Source: Candidatus Dojkabacteria bacterium UBA2022
Lineage (GTDB): Bacteria; Patescibacteriota; Dojkabacteria; SC72
Length of the DNA: 8,154 nucleotides
NCBI GenBank assembly: GCA_002335495.1
Contig: DDBW01000008.1
Location: forward strand, 1 to 8,154
Direction: 5' to 3'
Of the stretch, positions 1 to 6,618 are shown piece by piece. Numbering within the stretch: the first letter of the stretch is position 1; the number at the start of each line of letters is the position of its first letter. Under the pieces are notes generated by a model. The model worked only from the letters and a program-made list of their open reading frames with translations. It had not been told where the DNA came from and searched no databases. The position numbers and the translations under genes were made by a program.

Positions 1-2
1 TG

Positions 3-623
3 CTTCAATCATACTTGAAGGTAGGGTTTGGGAGGCAGAGAAAAGGTAAAAGAGCTCAAGAGGATTTGAAGCTGGTTGCGTATCATGAGGCTGGTCACGC
101 TATTGTTGCTAAATACACAGAAGGTGCAGCTCCAGTTGAGTTAGTATCAATGGTGTCTAGAGGGAGTTCTGGTGGAGTAACGGTGTTTGTTCCAGAGGAT
201 GATAGGAGTATGGAAACAAAGCGAAAGTTGCTGGCTCAGATTCAAACCGCTGTTGGTGGAAGGATTGCTGAGGAGGTATTCCTTGGGGATATTTCTACTG
301 GCGCTTCTGGAGATATTAAGATGGCTACTAGAATTGCTAAAATGATGGTGAGGCAGTGGGGAATGAGCGATAAGCTTGGGTTTGTTCAGTACGGTGATGC
401 TGAAGAAACTACTCATCTTGGTTATAGTTATGGAGGTGGTAGGGACTATAGTGAAAAGACTTCTGAAATAATTGATAATGAGATTCAGAGGGTTATGGAT
501 GAGGCTTTGGATAATGCGAGAAAGATATTAAAGAATAATAAAGATAAGGTAGAGGCTCTTGTTAAACTTCTTCTAGAAAAGGAAGAGGTTGGTAAAGAGG
601 AGTTTAATGCTTTATTTGCGTAG
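3..623 (+). CDS. ftsH: FtsH-type ATP-dependent zinc metalloprotease, C-terminal peptidase M41 domain (5' end cut by window)
   Basis: FtsH is a membrane-anchored AAA+ protease that unfolds and degrades membrane and short-lived cytosolic proteins. Only the peptidase M41 domain is visible. The frame is open to the window edge, so the TTG at 15 is internal and the transmembrane and AAA+ parts lie upstream. The zinc site HEAGH is encoded at 84-98. The third metal ligand is the Asp of TGASGDIK (312-314), 76 residues after the first His, which matches the family spacing (78 in E. coli). The family stretch with GGRIAEEVFLG lies between, and ARKILKNNKDKVEALVKLLL is the usual C-terminal helical region. 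The protein ends soon after this helix in EEFNALFA, without the long disordered tail some homologues carry. It ends with TAG at 621-623, followed by a hairpin terminator. Family assignment is firm; completeness of the missing N-terminal part cannot be judged. Confidence 0.96.
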   Translation, partial: LQSYLKVGFGRQRKGKRAQEDLKLVAYHEAGHAIVAKYTEGAAPVELVSMVSRGSSGGVTVFVPEDDRSMETKRKLLAQIQTAVGGRIAEEVFLGDISTGASGDIKMATRIAKMMVRQWGMSDKLGFVQYGDAEETTHLGYSYGGGRDYSEKTSEIIDNEIQRVMDEALDNARKILKNNKDKVEALVKLLLEKEEVGKEEFNALFA

Positions 624-659
624 ACATATTCTGCTTCTTTCAAAATGGTGGGTAAATCT

Positions 660-697
660 AAAAAGGTAGGTATATACTATACCTAGATTCTTTTTTA
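660..697. terminator. Bidirectional intrinsic terminator between converging genes
   Basis: The arms at 667-674 (taggtata) and 678-685 (tataccta) form an 8-bp stem with a 3-nt loop. An A-run (660-664) lies before it and a T-run (691-696) after it, so both strands read stem then U-run. The outer 660-665 / 690-695 bases can extend the stem. The stem is AT-rich and therefore weak thermodynamically, but its place between the ends of ftsH (623) and the minus-strand gene (698) supports a shared terminator. Confidence 0.6.
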
Positions 698-1339
698 TTA
701 GGAAGCTAGTCTGTTAAATATATCTCTAGGTACTTGTTTAAGTCTTGCTCGAACACTATATTCTTTTACTTCATTAACAATTTTTTCAAACCGGGTTAGA
801 GATTCGCTGTTGTTATTAAATGCGACTGGCTCAATTTGGATGAAATTTGCAAGAGGTCCCGCATCACTAGCACCAAGTAACTGTCTGTTTGTTGCTTTAA
901 TATCTTTTACGAGTTTTTGTGTCTCTTCAGTTGTTTCTCCATTGTAGAGTGCTCTAAATATTCGTACTGATTCTATATCGCCAGGTCTTAGTGATAAGTT
1001 GAAAGCTTTTCCGTCAGGGCTGAATACAACCATAGATTGCACCTCTGCCTGTCCTGGGTCTTTACCTTGTTGTAGCTCGTTCCCTGATCTTGCGGTGTAT
1101 GTAATTCCCTGTACTTGATGGTAATCTGAAACAATGTAATGTTCTCCTCCTATTGCCACTTGTCTAAATCCATCTGGATATCTTTTTGCTAATTCCTCGC
1201 CCAATTCTGATGTACCTTTGAAGTTATCAGGATTTCTTTCTCGTTCCGCATCTCTGAGATCATGAGCTGTTCTTGGGATTAGGATTCCTCCTTCGGTTTG
1301 TGGAATTGCTTGGAAACTATTATTTTGAGCGTCTAGCAT
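698..1339 (-). CDS. Uncharacterised 213-residue soluble protein
   Basis: I do not recognise this protein. It reads from ATG at 1339 down to TAA at 700-698. It has no signal peptide, no membrane segment and no cysteine, so a cytoplasmic protein is most likely. The N-terminal ~60 residues are polar and charged (RDAERERNPDN, GEELAKRYPDG). The middle (about 55-120) alternates like a small beta-rich domain (QVAIGGEHYIVSDY, SMVVFSPDGKAFNLSL). The C-terminal part is probably helical (EETQKLVKDIKATN, RFEKIVNEVKEYSVRARLK). No enzymatic motif stands out. The Shine-Dalgarno is poor (gaag 6 nt upstream). The gene stands alone on the minus strand, converging on ftsH and diverging from polA. It looks like a real gene: 213 codons uninterrupted, no competing ORF on either strand, and a promoter candidate and terminator at its ends. 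Function unknown. Confidence 0.8.
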   Translation of the reverse strand: MLDAQNNSFQAIPQTEGGILIPRTAHDLRDAERERNPDNFKGTSELGEELAKRYPDGFRQVAIGGEHYIVSDYHQVQGITYTARSGNELQQGKDPGQAEVQSMVVFSPDGKAFNLSLRPGDIESVRIFRALYNGETTEETQKLVKDIKATNRQLLGASDAGPLANFIQIEPVAFNNNSESLTRFEKIVNEVKEYSVRARLKQVPRDIFNRLAS

Positions 1340-1350
1340 ATTTCTTCATT

Positions 1351-1366
1351 AATAGATTATTCTATT
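1351..1366. repeat. 16-bp inverted repeat at the predicted transcription start of the minus-strand gene
   Basis: The arms aataga (1351-1356) and tctatt (1361-1366) surround a ttat loop. On the minus strand this falls over the expected transcript start and 5' leader of the 213-residue gene. It could be an operator or a small leader hairpin; chance is also possible in AT-rich DNA. Confidence 0.3.
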
Positions 1367-1368
1367 AA

Positions 1369-1397
1369 ATAATCCATCATTTCATATAAAAAAACAA
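1369..1397 (-). promoter_or_regulatory. Candidate sigma70-type promoter for the minus-strand gene
   Basis: Read on the minus strand, TTGTTT (1397-1392) is followed after 17 bp by GATTAT (1374-1369). The -35 keeps TTG and the -10 matches four of six consensus bases. Transcription would start near 1362, giving a leader of about 22 nt before the ATG. The match is only moderate in an AT-rich spacer. Confidence 0.3.
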
Positions 1398-1402
1398 GTT
1401 CT

Positions 1403-1432
1403 TCGACCTCGGCACTCTAATTAGTATATAAT
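1403..1432 (+). promoter_or_regulatory. Promoter of the polA operon, placed for a leaderless transcript
   Basis: A perfect TATAAT lies at 1427-1432, with TCGACC (1403-1408, four of six -35 bases) 18 bp upstream. The first base of the polA ATG is 1438, six bases after the -10, which is where transcription normally begins. The mRNA would therefore have no 5' leader. No Shine-Dalgarno-like sequence is present upstream of this ATG, which fits. Confidence 0.55.
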
Positions 1433-1437
1433 TGGTA

Positions 1438-4116
1438 ATGAAAGATAAAGAAATGATTCTCGCAATTGATGGTAATGCTATTGTACATAGGGCTTTTCAC
1501 GCATATCCTGCGTCGCTAACTACGAGTACCGGGATACAAGATAACGCTGTCTACGGCTTCACAACAATGCTCCTTCAGGCGCTTAAACAGTTTAATCCTA
1601 AGTATGTTATCTGTACTTTCGATACCGGTAAAAAGACCTTCAGGCATACCCAGTTTAGTGATTATAAAGCGCATCGCAAACCAACGGATGAGTCTCTTAA
1701 CGCTCAGTTTCCTCTTGTTAAAGAGATACTCAAAGCATTTAATATCCCATATATTGAGAAAGATGGATTTGAAGCTGACGATCTTTTAGGGACTATTGCA
1801 TCATGGGTTCAGAGTGGCAAATGGAGTAACGGGGGGAACGAGCTGTATATCATAACTGGTGATCGTGACCTTTTACAGTTGATAGATAGTAACGTTCATA
1901 TCTGTCTACCTAGTGGATCTTTTAGTAACTTGATTGTTTATGATAGGGAAACGGTTGCAGAGAAGTTCGGATACTATCCTGAACAGGTTACAGATTATAA
2001 AGCTATCGTAGGAGATGCTTCAGACAATATTCCTGGAGTTAAAGGGGTGGGGGATAAGACTGCTCTCGAGTTACTTGTGAAGTATCAGACTCTCGATAAT
2101 CTGTATAAACATATCAATGAAATCCCTTCTAGGTATCAGACTAAGCTCGCTGAAGGAGTGGAGCAGGCGTATTTCAGTAAAGAATTGGCAACCATTAAAC
2201 GAGATGTGGAGTTTGAACTGAAATTGGAAGATTGTCTGTTGCTTGATTTTGATGAGCAGGAACTTTTGGATGTATTTAGAAAGTTTGAGTTTAGGTCCTT
2301 AATAAATAAAATCCCCAAGTCGATTAACTCTAAGGAGGAAACTCCTCAGTTGGATCTATTTGGGGGATCTATTTCAAATAATGCTCAGAGCGTAGTGAAG
2401 GAGATTGAAAGTCTAGAGGCCATAAAAGGCGCAATAAGGGTAGCTTTTTATGAAATCCCTGATAATTACATGCTCGTGTCGTACGTGGATAACTCGGGAG
2501 AGGTATTTGTTAATAAAATTTCTGTGGATAACTTGCTTAAAAGTACTGAGGATATCTCGGAAGGTTGTGAAACTTATTTCTACGGGTGGGAGAATTTTGT
2601 TTCACACCCTAAAACAGAGGTTGTTGAATGGTTTGAGAGAACTAAGTGCGTTGATATGCAACTTTTGGTATTTACGTCTTCCTCCGGCCGTAAAGATTTT
2701 TCACTTGAAGGAGTTCTCTTTGATTACCTTTCTTTTAAGTCTTCATCCAATGATTACTGGAGAATAGGGGAGGCTCTTGTAAATCTTGTTCCTGCTCTTA
2801 TGAATAAGGTAGAGGATATTAAGGATACCGAGTATGTTGTTGCTATGAAAAAGAAAGTATCTAAGTCCCTGGGTTATAACGTAGTTACAATGACTGATGC
2901 AGTCAGGTATATCGAAATGCCAATTTCTAAAATATTAGCGCGGATGGAAAATCGCGGGGTGATGGTTGATCGTAAAGTGTTGGAGGAGCTTAAGCTTGAG
3001 CTAAAGGATGGAATTAATGATTTGGTTAAAGATATCTACGCTGATATTGGTCACGAGGTTAACTTGAATTCTCCAAAGCAGCTGTCAGAGGTTATATATA
3101 ATGAGCTGAATATTCCGGATTCTCTTGGAGGAAGAAGATCTCGATCTACAAGGGAAGAAGTTCTTTTGCAGATGAAAGACGTGCATCCTGCAATCTCTAA
3201 AATCCTTAAGTATAGGGAGCTTTCTAAAGTTTTGAATACCTACGTTTTGCCATACTTGGAGGTATTAAATACCACTGGAGTTGATCAGATTAATACTGAT
3301 TTTAAGCAGACAGGTGCTTCTTCTGGAAGGTTCGCATCGATAAATCCAAATATGCAGAATATCCCTATTCGTAGTGAGTGGGGGGATAAAATAAGGAGAG
3401 TTTTTGTTCCTAGGGATGGTTTTATAATGATGGGGGCTGACTATTCTCAGATTGAGTTTAGAGTTATGGCCGATATTTCGCAGGATAAAGTCTTGATGGA
3501 TGATTTCATGCAGGGAAGGGATATTCATAGGGCTACTGCCGCCAGAATTTTAAAAAAGGATGAATCAGAGGTTACAAATGCAGAAAGAAGCTTTGGAAAG
3601 ACTATTAACTTTGCAATTCTTTTTGGACAGACGCAATTTGGGCTTTCGAGTATGATGAATATAGACAGGAACGATGCGCAAAAATACATTGATGAGTACT
3701 TTGAAACCTACAAAGGAGTTAAGAAATATATTGATAACGCGACTAAAGAAGCTTTGGATAACGGTTACGTACAGTCAATGATTGGTAGGACAAGGTTTGT
3801 TGCGGGATTAACATCTAGAAACTTCAATGTCAGAAATGCCGCAATAAGGGAGGCTGTTAATATGCCAATTCAAGGAGGAGAGGCGGATATAATGAAGATA
3901 GCTATGATTAAAATTAAGAGTTTAATCAAAGAGAAATATCTTGGTGAGGCATATATGCTGCTCCAAATTCATGATGAAATTATCTTTGAAGTTAAAAAGG
4001 AGAGGGCGGAAGAGTTTTCTGAAGATGTTAGAGATCTCATGGTTAATGCGATACAATTAAGTATTCCTTTGGATGTTCATATATCTTTAGGAGAATCAAT
4101 GAATCAGTTAAAATAG
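1438..4116 (+). CDS. polA: DNA polymerase I with active 5' nuclease and degenerate 3'-5' exonuclease
   Basis: Pol I removes RNA primers or flaps and fills gaps in lagging-strand maturation and excision repair. The start chosen is ATG 1438 (892 residues); the TTG at 1432 overlaps the -10 box. The 5' nuclease domain (about 1-300) keeps all nine metal-binding acids expected from E. coli: D11, D62, E112, D114, D115, D142, D144, D193 and D196, followed by the helix-3-turn-helix stretch SDNIPGVKGVGDKTA. The middle exonuclease-like domain (about 325-470) has lost its catalytic acids: the FDTE motif reads FYEI at 337-340, and Exo II and III are not recognisable, so no proofreading is expected, as in Taq. 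The polymerase domain is complete: SGRFAS and QNIPIR, motif A DYSQIEFR (D668, E673), the O-helix R717/K721/F725 and motif C H845-D846-E847. The O-helix tyrosine equivalent to E. coli Y766 is F729. It is first in a three-gene operon ahead of a membrane winged-helix protein and a ligase. Confidence 0.98.
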   Translation: MKDKEMILAIDGNAIVHRAFHAYPASLTTSTGIQDNAVYGFTTMLLQALKQFNPKYVICTFDTGKKTFRHTQFSDYKAHRKPTDESLNAQFPLVKEILKAFNIPYIEKDGFEADDLLGTIASWVQSGKWSNGGNELYIITGDRDLLQLIDSNVHICLPSGSFSNLIVYDRETVAEKFGYYPEQVTDYKAIVGDASDNIPGVKGVGDKTALELLVKYQTLDNLYKHINEIPSRYQTKLAEGVEQAYFSKELATIKRDVEFELKLEDCLLLDFDEQELLDVFRKFEFRSLINKIPKSINSKEETPQLDLFGGSISNNAQSVVKEIESLEAIKGAIRVAFYEIPDNYMLVSYVDNSGEVFVNKISVDNLLKSTEDISEGCETYFYGWENFVSHPKTEVVEWFERTKCVDMQLLVFTSSSGRKDFSLEGVLFDYLSFKSSSNDYWRIGEALVNLVPALMNKVEDIKDTEYVVAMKKKVSKSLGYNVVTMTDAVRYIEMPISKILARMENRGVMVDRKVLEELKLELKDGINDLVKDIYADIGHEVNLNSPKQLSEVIYNELNIPDSLGGRRSRSTREEVLLQMKDVHPAISKILKYRELSKVLNTYVLPYLEVLNTTGVDQINTDFKQTGASSGRFASINPNMQNIPIRSEWGDKIRRVFVPRDGFIMMGADYSQIEFRVMADISQDKVLMDDFMQGRDIHRATAARILKKDESEVTNAERSFGKTINFAILFGQTQFGLSSMMNIDRNDAQKYIDEYFETYKGVKKYIDNATKEALDNGYVQSMIGRTRFVAGLTSRNFNVRNAAIREAVNMPIQGGEADIMKIAMIKIKSLIKEKYLGEAYMLLQIHDEIIFEVKKERAEEFSEDVRDLMVNAIQLSIPLDVHISLGESMNQLK

Positions 4117-4122
4117 AGTAAT

Positions 4123-4476
4123 ATGGAAAATAAGAAAGAAAAATCGTTTTCGTCATTACTATTGCTACTGGGGCTTCTTTTAGGAGGGGCTTTGTTTATT
4201 CTTTGGTTAAAAGGCAGGAAGAGTCCTGTTTTGCCGGCTTTAGATGAAGTAGAGGTCCAGAGCGCAGATGATGGAGTTGTTGAGTCAACGGGTAATCGAC
4301 AGGATGCTCTCCTTAATGCTATAAGGAAAAATCCTGGTATATCTACTTCGGCGCTTCAAGAATTCTTCCCTGATGTTACCGATAGGACTCTTCGAAGAGA
4401 CTTGAATAAGCTTATCGATATGAAGCGCGTGCGAAAAGAGGGTAGTACTAAATCTTCAAAATACTACATTATATGA
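4123..4476 (+). CDS. Membrane-anchored winged-helix protein (one TM segment plus DeoR-like DNA-binding domain)
   Basis: This 117-residue protein has a short basic N-terminus (MENKKEKS), one strong transmembrane segment at about 9-29 (rich in Leu/Gly), a stop-transfer KGRK, and an acidic, probably flexible linker (about 35-57). The C-terminal domain (about 58-117) reads like a winged helix: helix RQDALLNAIRKNP, helix STSALQEFFP, recognition helix TDRTLRRDLNKLIDMKRV, then wing and last strand KEGSTKSSKYYII. The TLRRDL pattern is typical of DeoR-family and related helix-turn-helix domains. It has no catalytic motif. It starts 6 nt after the polA stop with no clear ribosome site, so it probably depends on translation of polA, and its stop overlaps the ligase start. 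A role tying DNA or the repair enzymes to the membrane, or membrane-linked regulation, is inference only. If the DNA-binding domain is cytoplasmic, the N-terminus faces out. Existence of the gene and its two-part architecture are well supported; function is not. Confidence 0.85.
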   Translation: MENKKEKSFSSLLLLLGLLLGGALFILWLKGRKSPVLPALDEVEVQSADDGVVESTGNRQDALLNAIRKNPGISTSALQEFFPDVTDRTLRRDLNKLIDMKRVRKEGSTKSSKYYII

Positions 4477-6251
4477 TGAGTTTTCTGGAAATCTGCTCCC
4501 TTTTCGAAAAACTAGAGAATACCTCTTCCCGTAACGATATGGTTGATATTCTTGTTGAGGCAACAAGGGGAATGACCTCGTATGAGCTTCAAGTTTTTTC
4601 GTACCTAGTTCAAGGGCGGCTTGCTCCTATGTTTGTGTCCGCAGAGTTTAATCTCTCCGAAAAAGGTTTATTAAACGCTCTTTCCAGGGAGTATGGGGAT
4701 GAAGTTTTTGATTTGCGTAAGAAGGAAGGGGATCTCGGCATTGTAGCTGAGAAATTATCTTTGAAAACTCAGAAAGGATTGCTGCTGGATTTTGTATATG
4801 ATGAGCTGTGGAGGATTGTGAATACGAAAGGGTCGGGATCTGTTGAATTTAAATACTCGGCATTTATCGCGTTAATAAGGCAGTCTTCCTTCTTGGAGGC
4901 TCGATATTTGACTCGAATTATACTTGGGAAGTTGCGCTTGGGATGTAGTGTCAAAACTCTTTTGGATGCTTTCTCTGTAAGGATTTCAGGAGATAAAAGT
5001 GTTAGAGATCTTCTCGATCTGGCTTATGGGGCAAGTGCCGATATTGGATATATCTCGCAGATAGTTGCTGGCGACAACCCACTTGAAGGGTTAAAACGAG
5101 TAACTCCTTTACCCGGAGTGCCTGTTCTGTCTAGATTAGTTGAACGGGTTAAAACTTTCGAGGAAGTTGGAGAAAGGTTTAAATCTGAATTTGCAGTTCA
5201 GCCTAAGTATGATGGTCTGAGATGTCAGATTCATAAAATATCTTCAAAGTCGCATACATTAGATGAAAGAGTGTGGCATGGTAGGTTGAAGTCAGCGGAA
5301 ATAGATATGTTCGGAGTTGTTAAGGAAGATGTTAAGCTTTTCACTAGAAATCTTGAAGATATTACTGAAATGTTCCCGGAGATTGTTGAGAGTGTTAGAA
5401 AGTTGCCTGTGGATTCAGCAATTTTAGACTCGGAAATCGTAGGGTGGGATGGTAGTAAGTTCTTATCCTATCAAGATACTATGACAAGACGTCGAAAGTA
5501 CGGGGTTGAAGAGCAGAAGAGTGGGGTTCCTGTAAACGCCTTTGTGTTTGATTTGATGCAATTAAATGGAGGATCTTATCTCCAATCTACTACTAAGGAT
5601 CGTTTCGAGATGCTTGGTACTGTCGTTAAAGAGGGGTTAGATATTCAGCTTTCCCCTTGCGATTTCATCTCATCTGTTTCTGAATTGAAAGATTTGTTTA
5701 ATAAATATGTAGATTTGGGTTTAGAGGGGGTTATTGTTAAGGATTCTTTAAGTACTTATATTCCTGGTGTTAGAAATTTTGAATGGATAAAGATTAAGAA
5801 GTCTATCGATTCTGATCTTGTTGATACGGTTGATTTGGTAGTGTTAGGGTACTATCTAGGTTCTGGAAAAAGGTCGAAGTTTGGCATTGGAGCTATACTG
5901 GGAGGGGTATATAATCCTGAGTTTGAAAGGTATGAATCGGTAACTAAGATTGGTACAGGGATTACTGATGAGCAGTGGGGGGGTATTAAGGAGAGGTTGG
6001 ATGGTGTAGGGGTTGATAGTGTTCCTAAGAATGTCGTGATTGAAAAAGTGTTAGACCCTGATGTCTATGTTTCTCCTGAAGTTGTTATTACCGTTGATGC
6101 GGACGAGGTTAGTGTTAATAGGTCTTCAGAGGGCGTTGCAAAGGGTCTTTCGCTTAGATTTCCTCGCTTGGTTGAGTTTGATCGAGATAAGAATCCTGAA
6201 GATAGCACTACTGTAGATGAGTTATATGCATTGTTGCCCAGCCGGGAGTAG
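4473..6251 (+). CDS. lig: Archaeal-type ATP-dependent DNA ligase
   Basis: It seals DNA nicks through a ligase-AMP intermediate and is related to archaeal/eukaryotic Lig1, not to NAD-dependent bacterial LigA. At 592 residues it matches archaeal ligases in length. The N-terminal helical DNA-binding domain (about 1-215) includes the signature RIILGKLRLGCSVKTLLDAF. The adenylation domain carries motif I KYDGLR with nucleophile K245, FTRNLEDIT (motif Ia region), motif III DSEIVGWD (E321), motif IIIa FVFDLMQLNG, motif IV EGVIVKD (E418, K423) and motif V WIKIKK (K440, K442). The OB-fold domain ends with motif VI SLRFPRLVEF (R562, R565) and the conserved PEDSTTVDEL tail. All catalytic residues expected are present. 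Between motif I and FTRN there are 32 residues (255-286) where archaeal enzymes have about five: an insertion of roughly 27. The ATG at 4473 overlaps the upstream stop; ATG 4476 is equally possible. Translation is probably coupled to the winged-helix gene. Confidence 0.97.
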   Translation: MMSFLEICSLFEKLENTSSRNDMVDILVEATRGMTSYELQVFSYLVQGRLAPMFVSAEFNLSEKGLLNALSREYGDEVFDLRKKEGDLGIVAEKLSLKTQKGLLLDFVYDELWRIVNTKGSGSVEFKYSAFIALIRQSSFLEARYLTRIILGKLRLGCSVKTLLDAFSVRISGDKSVRDLLDLAYGASADIGYISQIVAGDNPLEGLKRVTPLPGVPVLSRLVERVKTFEEVGERFKSEFAVQPKYDGLRCQIHKISSKSHTLDERVWHGRLKSAEIDMFGVVKEDVKLFTRNLEDITEMFPEIVESVRKLPVDSAILDSEIVGWDGSKFLSYQDTMTRRRKYGVEEQKSGVPVNAFVFDLMQLNGGSYLQSTTKDRFEMLGTVVKEGLDIQLSPCDFISSVSELKDLFNKYVDLGLEGVIVKDSLSTYIPGVRNFEWIKIKKSIDSDLVDTVDLVVLGYYLGSGKRSKFGIGAILGGVYNPEFERYESVTKIGTGITDEQWGGIKERLDGVGVDSVPKNVVIEKVLDPDVYVSPEVVITVDADEVSVNRSSEGVAKGLSLRFPRLVEFDRDKNPEDSTTVDELYALLPSRE

Positions 6252-6281
6252 TGTTGATTATTCCTGTATTTAAGCGGCTTT
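6240..6281 (+). terminator. Weak terminator-like hairpin at the end of the ligase gene
   Basis: agccg (6240-6244) and cggct (6275-6279) can pair, with an inner stem ggagta (6245-6250) / tattcc (6259-6264). The hairpin overlaps the stop codon. Only three T residues follow directly (6279-6281), and there is a 10-nt bulge, so this is a poor intrinsic terminator. No better one is visible before the rRNA promoters, so some read-through into the rRNA leader is possible. Confidence 0.2.
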
Positions 6282-6336
6282 CACCCCTTTATTCGGTGCG
6301 GACTCTATATATGTATAAAATATTGCGTTAAGCCTC

Positions 6337-6365
6337 TTGCAATTCTTCTTTTCCTTATATATAAT
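6337..6365 (+). promoter_or_regulatory. rRNA operon promoter P1
   Basis: TTGCAA (6337-6342), a 17-bp spacer and a perfect TATAAT (6360-6365). AT-rich DNA upstream (about 6306-6324) could serve as an UP element. The transcript would begin near 6372, about 276 nt before the 16S gene. Confidence 0.7.
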
Positions 6366-6384
6366 ACCAGCACACAAGTTCGGG

Positions 6385-6445
6385 AAAGTTTGTGAGCGAA
6401 TTCCTCTTAGAAAATATTCTAACGAATTCCGACAGAAAAGTTTGT
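6385..6445 (+). repeat. Nested direct repeats around a 12-bp hairpin between P1 and P2
   Basis: aaagtttgt occurs at 6385-6393 and 6437-6445, and cgaattcc at 6397-6404 and 6423-6430. Between the inner copies, ttagaa (6407-6412) and ttctaa (6417-6422) pair around an aata loop. Because gaattc is self-complementary, the two inner copies (6398-6403, 6424-6429) can extend the stem to about 12 bp with a small 3/1 internal loop. Only P1 transcripts would contain it. The second outer copy overlaps the first base of the P2 -35 box. Confidence 0.5.
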
Positions 6446-6473
6446 TGACATGATAATTTCGGAGTGGTATAAG
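6445..6473 (+). promoter_or_regulatory. rRNA operon promoter P2
   Basis: A perfect TTGACA (6445-6450), 17-bp spacer and TATAAG (6468-6473, five of six). The bases after the -10 (tgcgaag) are G/C-containing, as in discriminators of growth-controlled rRNA promoters. The transcript would start near 6480, about 168 nt before the 16S gene. Tandem promoters are a common rRNA operon arrangement. Confidence 0.75.
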
Positions 6474-6510
6474 TGCGAAGTGTATTGCTCGTTGAAAATT
6501 AAAGAGTGGT

Positions 6511-6579
6511 AGGAAGTCAAAAGTAATTTTACTTGGACTTCTTATGTGCATAATATGCAAAGAAAGTGCAATAGTCCAA
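6511..6579 (+). other. Two mutually exclusive hairpins in the 16S leader
   Basis: Hairpin A pairs aggaagtc (6511-6518) with gacttctt (6536-6543; one G-U), then aagta (6521-6525) with tactt (6530-6534), loop attt. Hairpin B pairs ttggact (6533-6539) with agtccaa (6573-6579), and has an inner tgcat/atgca stem (6547-6551, 6555-6559). Bases 6533-6539 are shared, so A and B cannot form together. Hairpin A forms first during transcription. Neither is followed by a long U-run. Confidence 0.45.
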
Positions 6580-6618
6580 CAATTCATAAAATCTATCAAT
6601 TTGCGACGATAGTGAAGT

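Noticed and set aside
15..17. TTG at 15 as the start of the first gene
   Set aside because: The frame is open to the window edge and the protein begins mid-domain of FtsH, so the TTG is an internal Leu codon.
147..416. Minus-strand reading frame opposite ftsH
   Set aside because: Ser/His/Leu-rich shadow of a well-conserved peptidase domain on the other strand.
1432..1437. TTG at 1432 as the polA start
   Set aside because: It overlaps the last base of the -10 TATAAT and would lie before the likely transcript start; ATG 1438 fits better.
2136..3528. Reading frames in other phases inside polA (2136-2318, 2450-2767, 3265-3528)
   Set aside because: Shadows of polA, which has continuous family motifs throughout.
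6314..6319. TATAAA as a third rRNA promoter
   Set aside because: No -35 resembling TTGACA occurs 16-18 bp upstream; it is more likely part of an AT-rich upstream element for P1.
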